Positions 13,924 to 14,147 of a stretch of DNA of 14,147 nucleotides are shown here, piece by piece; positions within the stretch are counted from its first letter, which is position 1, and each line of letters opens with the position of its first letter. Under the pieces are notes generated by a model. It searched no databases, was not told where the DNA came from, and saw only the letters and a program-made list of their open reading frames with translations. This DNA comes from a bacterium (GTDB lineage Bacteria; Desulfobacterota; Anaeroferrophillalia; Anaeroferrophillales; Anaeroferrophillaceae). The position numbers and the translations under genes were made by a program. The DNA lies in the NCBI GenBank assembly GCA_029940125.1, contig JAOZRP010000021.1, positions 1-14,147 on the forward strand. The letters run 5' to 3'.

Positions 13924-14147
13924 GTACCTCAACCGAAGTTTTTGAAATAAATCAATAAACCAAATTGACACGCGAAGGATAAACTAAGGCGAGCTTAACG
14001 CCCGCGACCCAAATCAGGGTATCAGGATGTTCCGGCATGGCTCCCGCTCATTCTCGCGGCACATCGTGTGATTCGTTCGGCGGCCAATACCGCTATGAGC
14101 CAAGCCCGAACATCTTTCAATGTATTCCCGACAATTTCTTGTTTTTT
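13924..14147. other. Non-coding tail of the window
   Basis: No open frame with a ribosome binding site is seen on either strand. The region contains a TTGACA at 13965-13970 without a convincing -10, a small hairpin GGCG-CGCC at 13988-14002, the cloverleaf-like element at 14026-14114, and a weak ACAA-TTTC-TTGT hairpin followed by T at the very edge (14131-14147). No obvious terminator follows the RNase gene directly. Confidence 0.5.
14026..14114. repeat. Cloverleaf-like structured element, identity unknown
   Basis: An outer stem of 16 pairs is interrupted by two single mismatches: GATGTTC (14026-14032) with GAACATC (14108-14114), GGC (14034-14036) with GCC (14104-14106), and TGGCTC (14038-14043) with GAGCCA (14097-14102). 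It encloses three local hairpins: CCGC/GCGG (14044-14059, loop 8), CACA/TGTG (14060-14070, loop 3) and GCGG/CCGC (14080-14093, loop 6). It does not match a tRNA and I do not recognise it. It could be a non-coding RNA, a MITE-like palindromic repeat or a recombination site. Confidence 0.55.

Noticed and set aside
13993..14000. Possible integron attC site (GCTTAAC core)
   Set aside because: GCTTAAC fits the RYYYAAC core, but no matching GTTRRRY partner lies at a suitable distance on either strand. The nearest candidates break the core pattern, and no integron integrase is in the window.
14026..14114. tRNA or tRNA-like gene
   Set aside because: The outer seven-pair stem and cloverleaf shape recall a tRNA, but the outer stem is far too long overall, there is no T-loop consensus, and arm and loop sizes do not fit.

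Overview
The window looks like a chromosomal segment of a Gram-negative, motile bacterium. The evidence is an Mla-type lipid transport operon (which needs an outer membrane), a chemotaxis receptor and a large Cache/PAS hybrid sensor kinase. Protein style (soluble receptor with a C-terminal sensor region, zinc-ribbon rhomboid, multi-PAS kinase) suggests a Desulfobacterota/deltaproteobacterial lineage. That placement is an inference from family resemblance, not from a marker gene. I see no integrase, transposase, phage gene, CRISPR array, tRNA or rRNA, so most of the window is ordinary core and regulatory chromosome.

Layout, left to right. (1) Positions 1-20 hold the start of a leftward gene with a good ribosome binding site and a well-formed promoter at 65-93. 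(2) 374-1798 is a cytoplasmic methyl-accepting chemotaxis protein. Its leader carries a heptamer repeat, a hairpin, and a 16-bp sequence that occurs again in front of the sensor kinase. (3) 2005-5515 is a tight rightward operon: MlaB-MlaE fusion permease, MlaF ATPase, MlaD MCE protein and an auxiliary lipoprotein. Together they would form an inner-membrane ABC complex plus periplasmic parts moving lipids between the membranes; MlaA and MlaC are not here. (4) Convergent to it, on the minus strand, is a roughly 1180-residue hybrid histidine kinase whose stop overlaps the start of a YhbY ribosome-assembly protein (ATGA overlap). (5) Further right, also on the minus strand, is an AI-2E/PerM-family membrane protein overlapping a rhomboid protease with an N-terminal zinc ribbon; a convincing intrinsic terminator follows the rhomboid. 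(6) Divergent from these, on the plus strand, is a cold-shock protein gene with a structured leader, a near-consensus ribosome binding site and a strong terminator, then a beta-CASP metallo-beta-lactamase RNase. (7) The last 224 bases hold no gene, but contain a roughly 90-nt element that folds on paper into a cloverleaf.

The strongest unexplained signals are the cloverleaf element at 14026-14114, the repeated leader sequence shared by the two sensory genes, and the translational coupling of yhbY to a sensor kinase. None is proven to be a new system. Several annotated starts were moved from GTG or TTG to nearby ATG codons where ribosome binding sites or overlaps favoured it; the alternatives are given in each entry.
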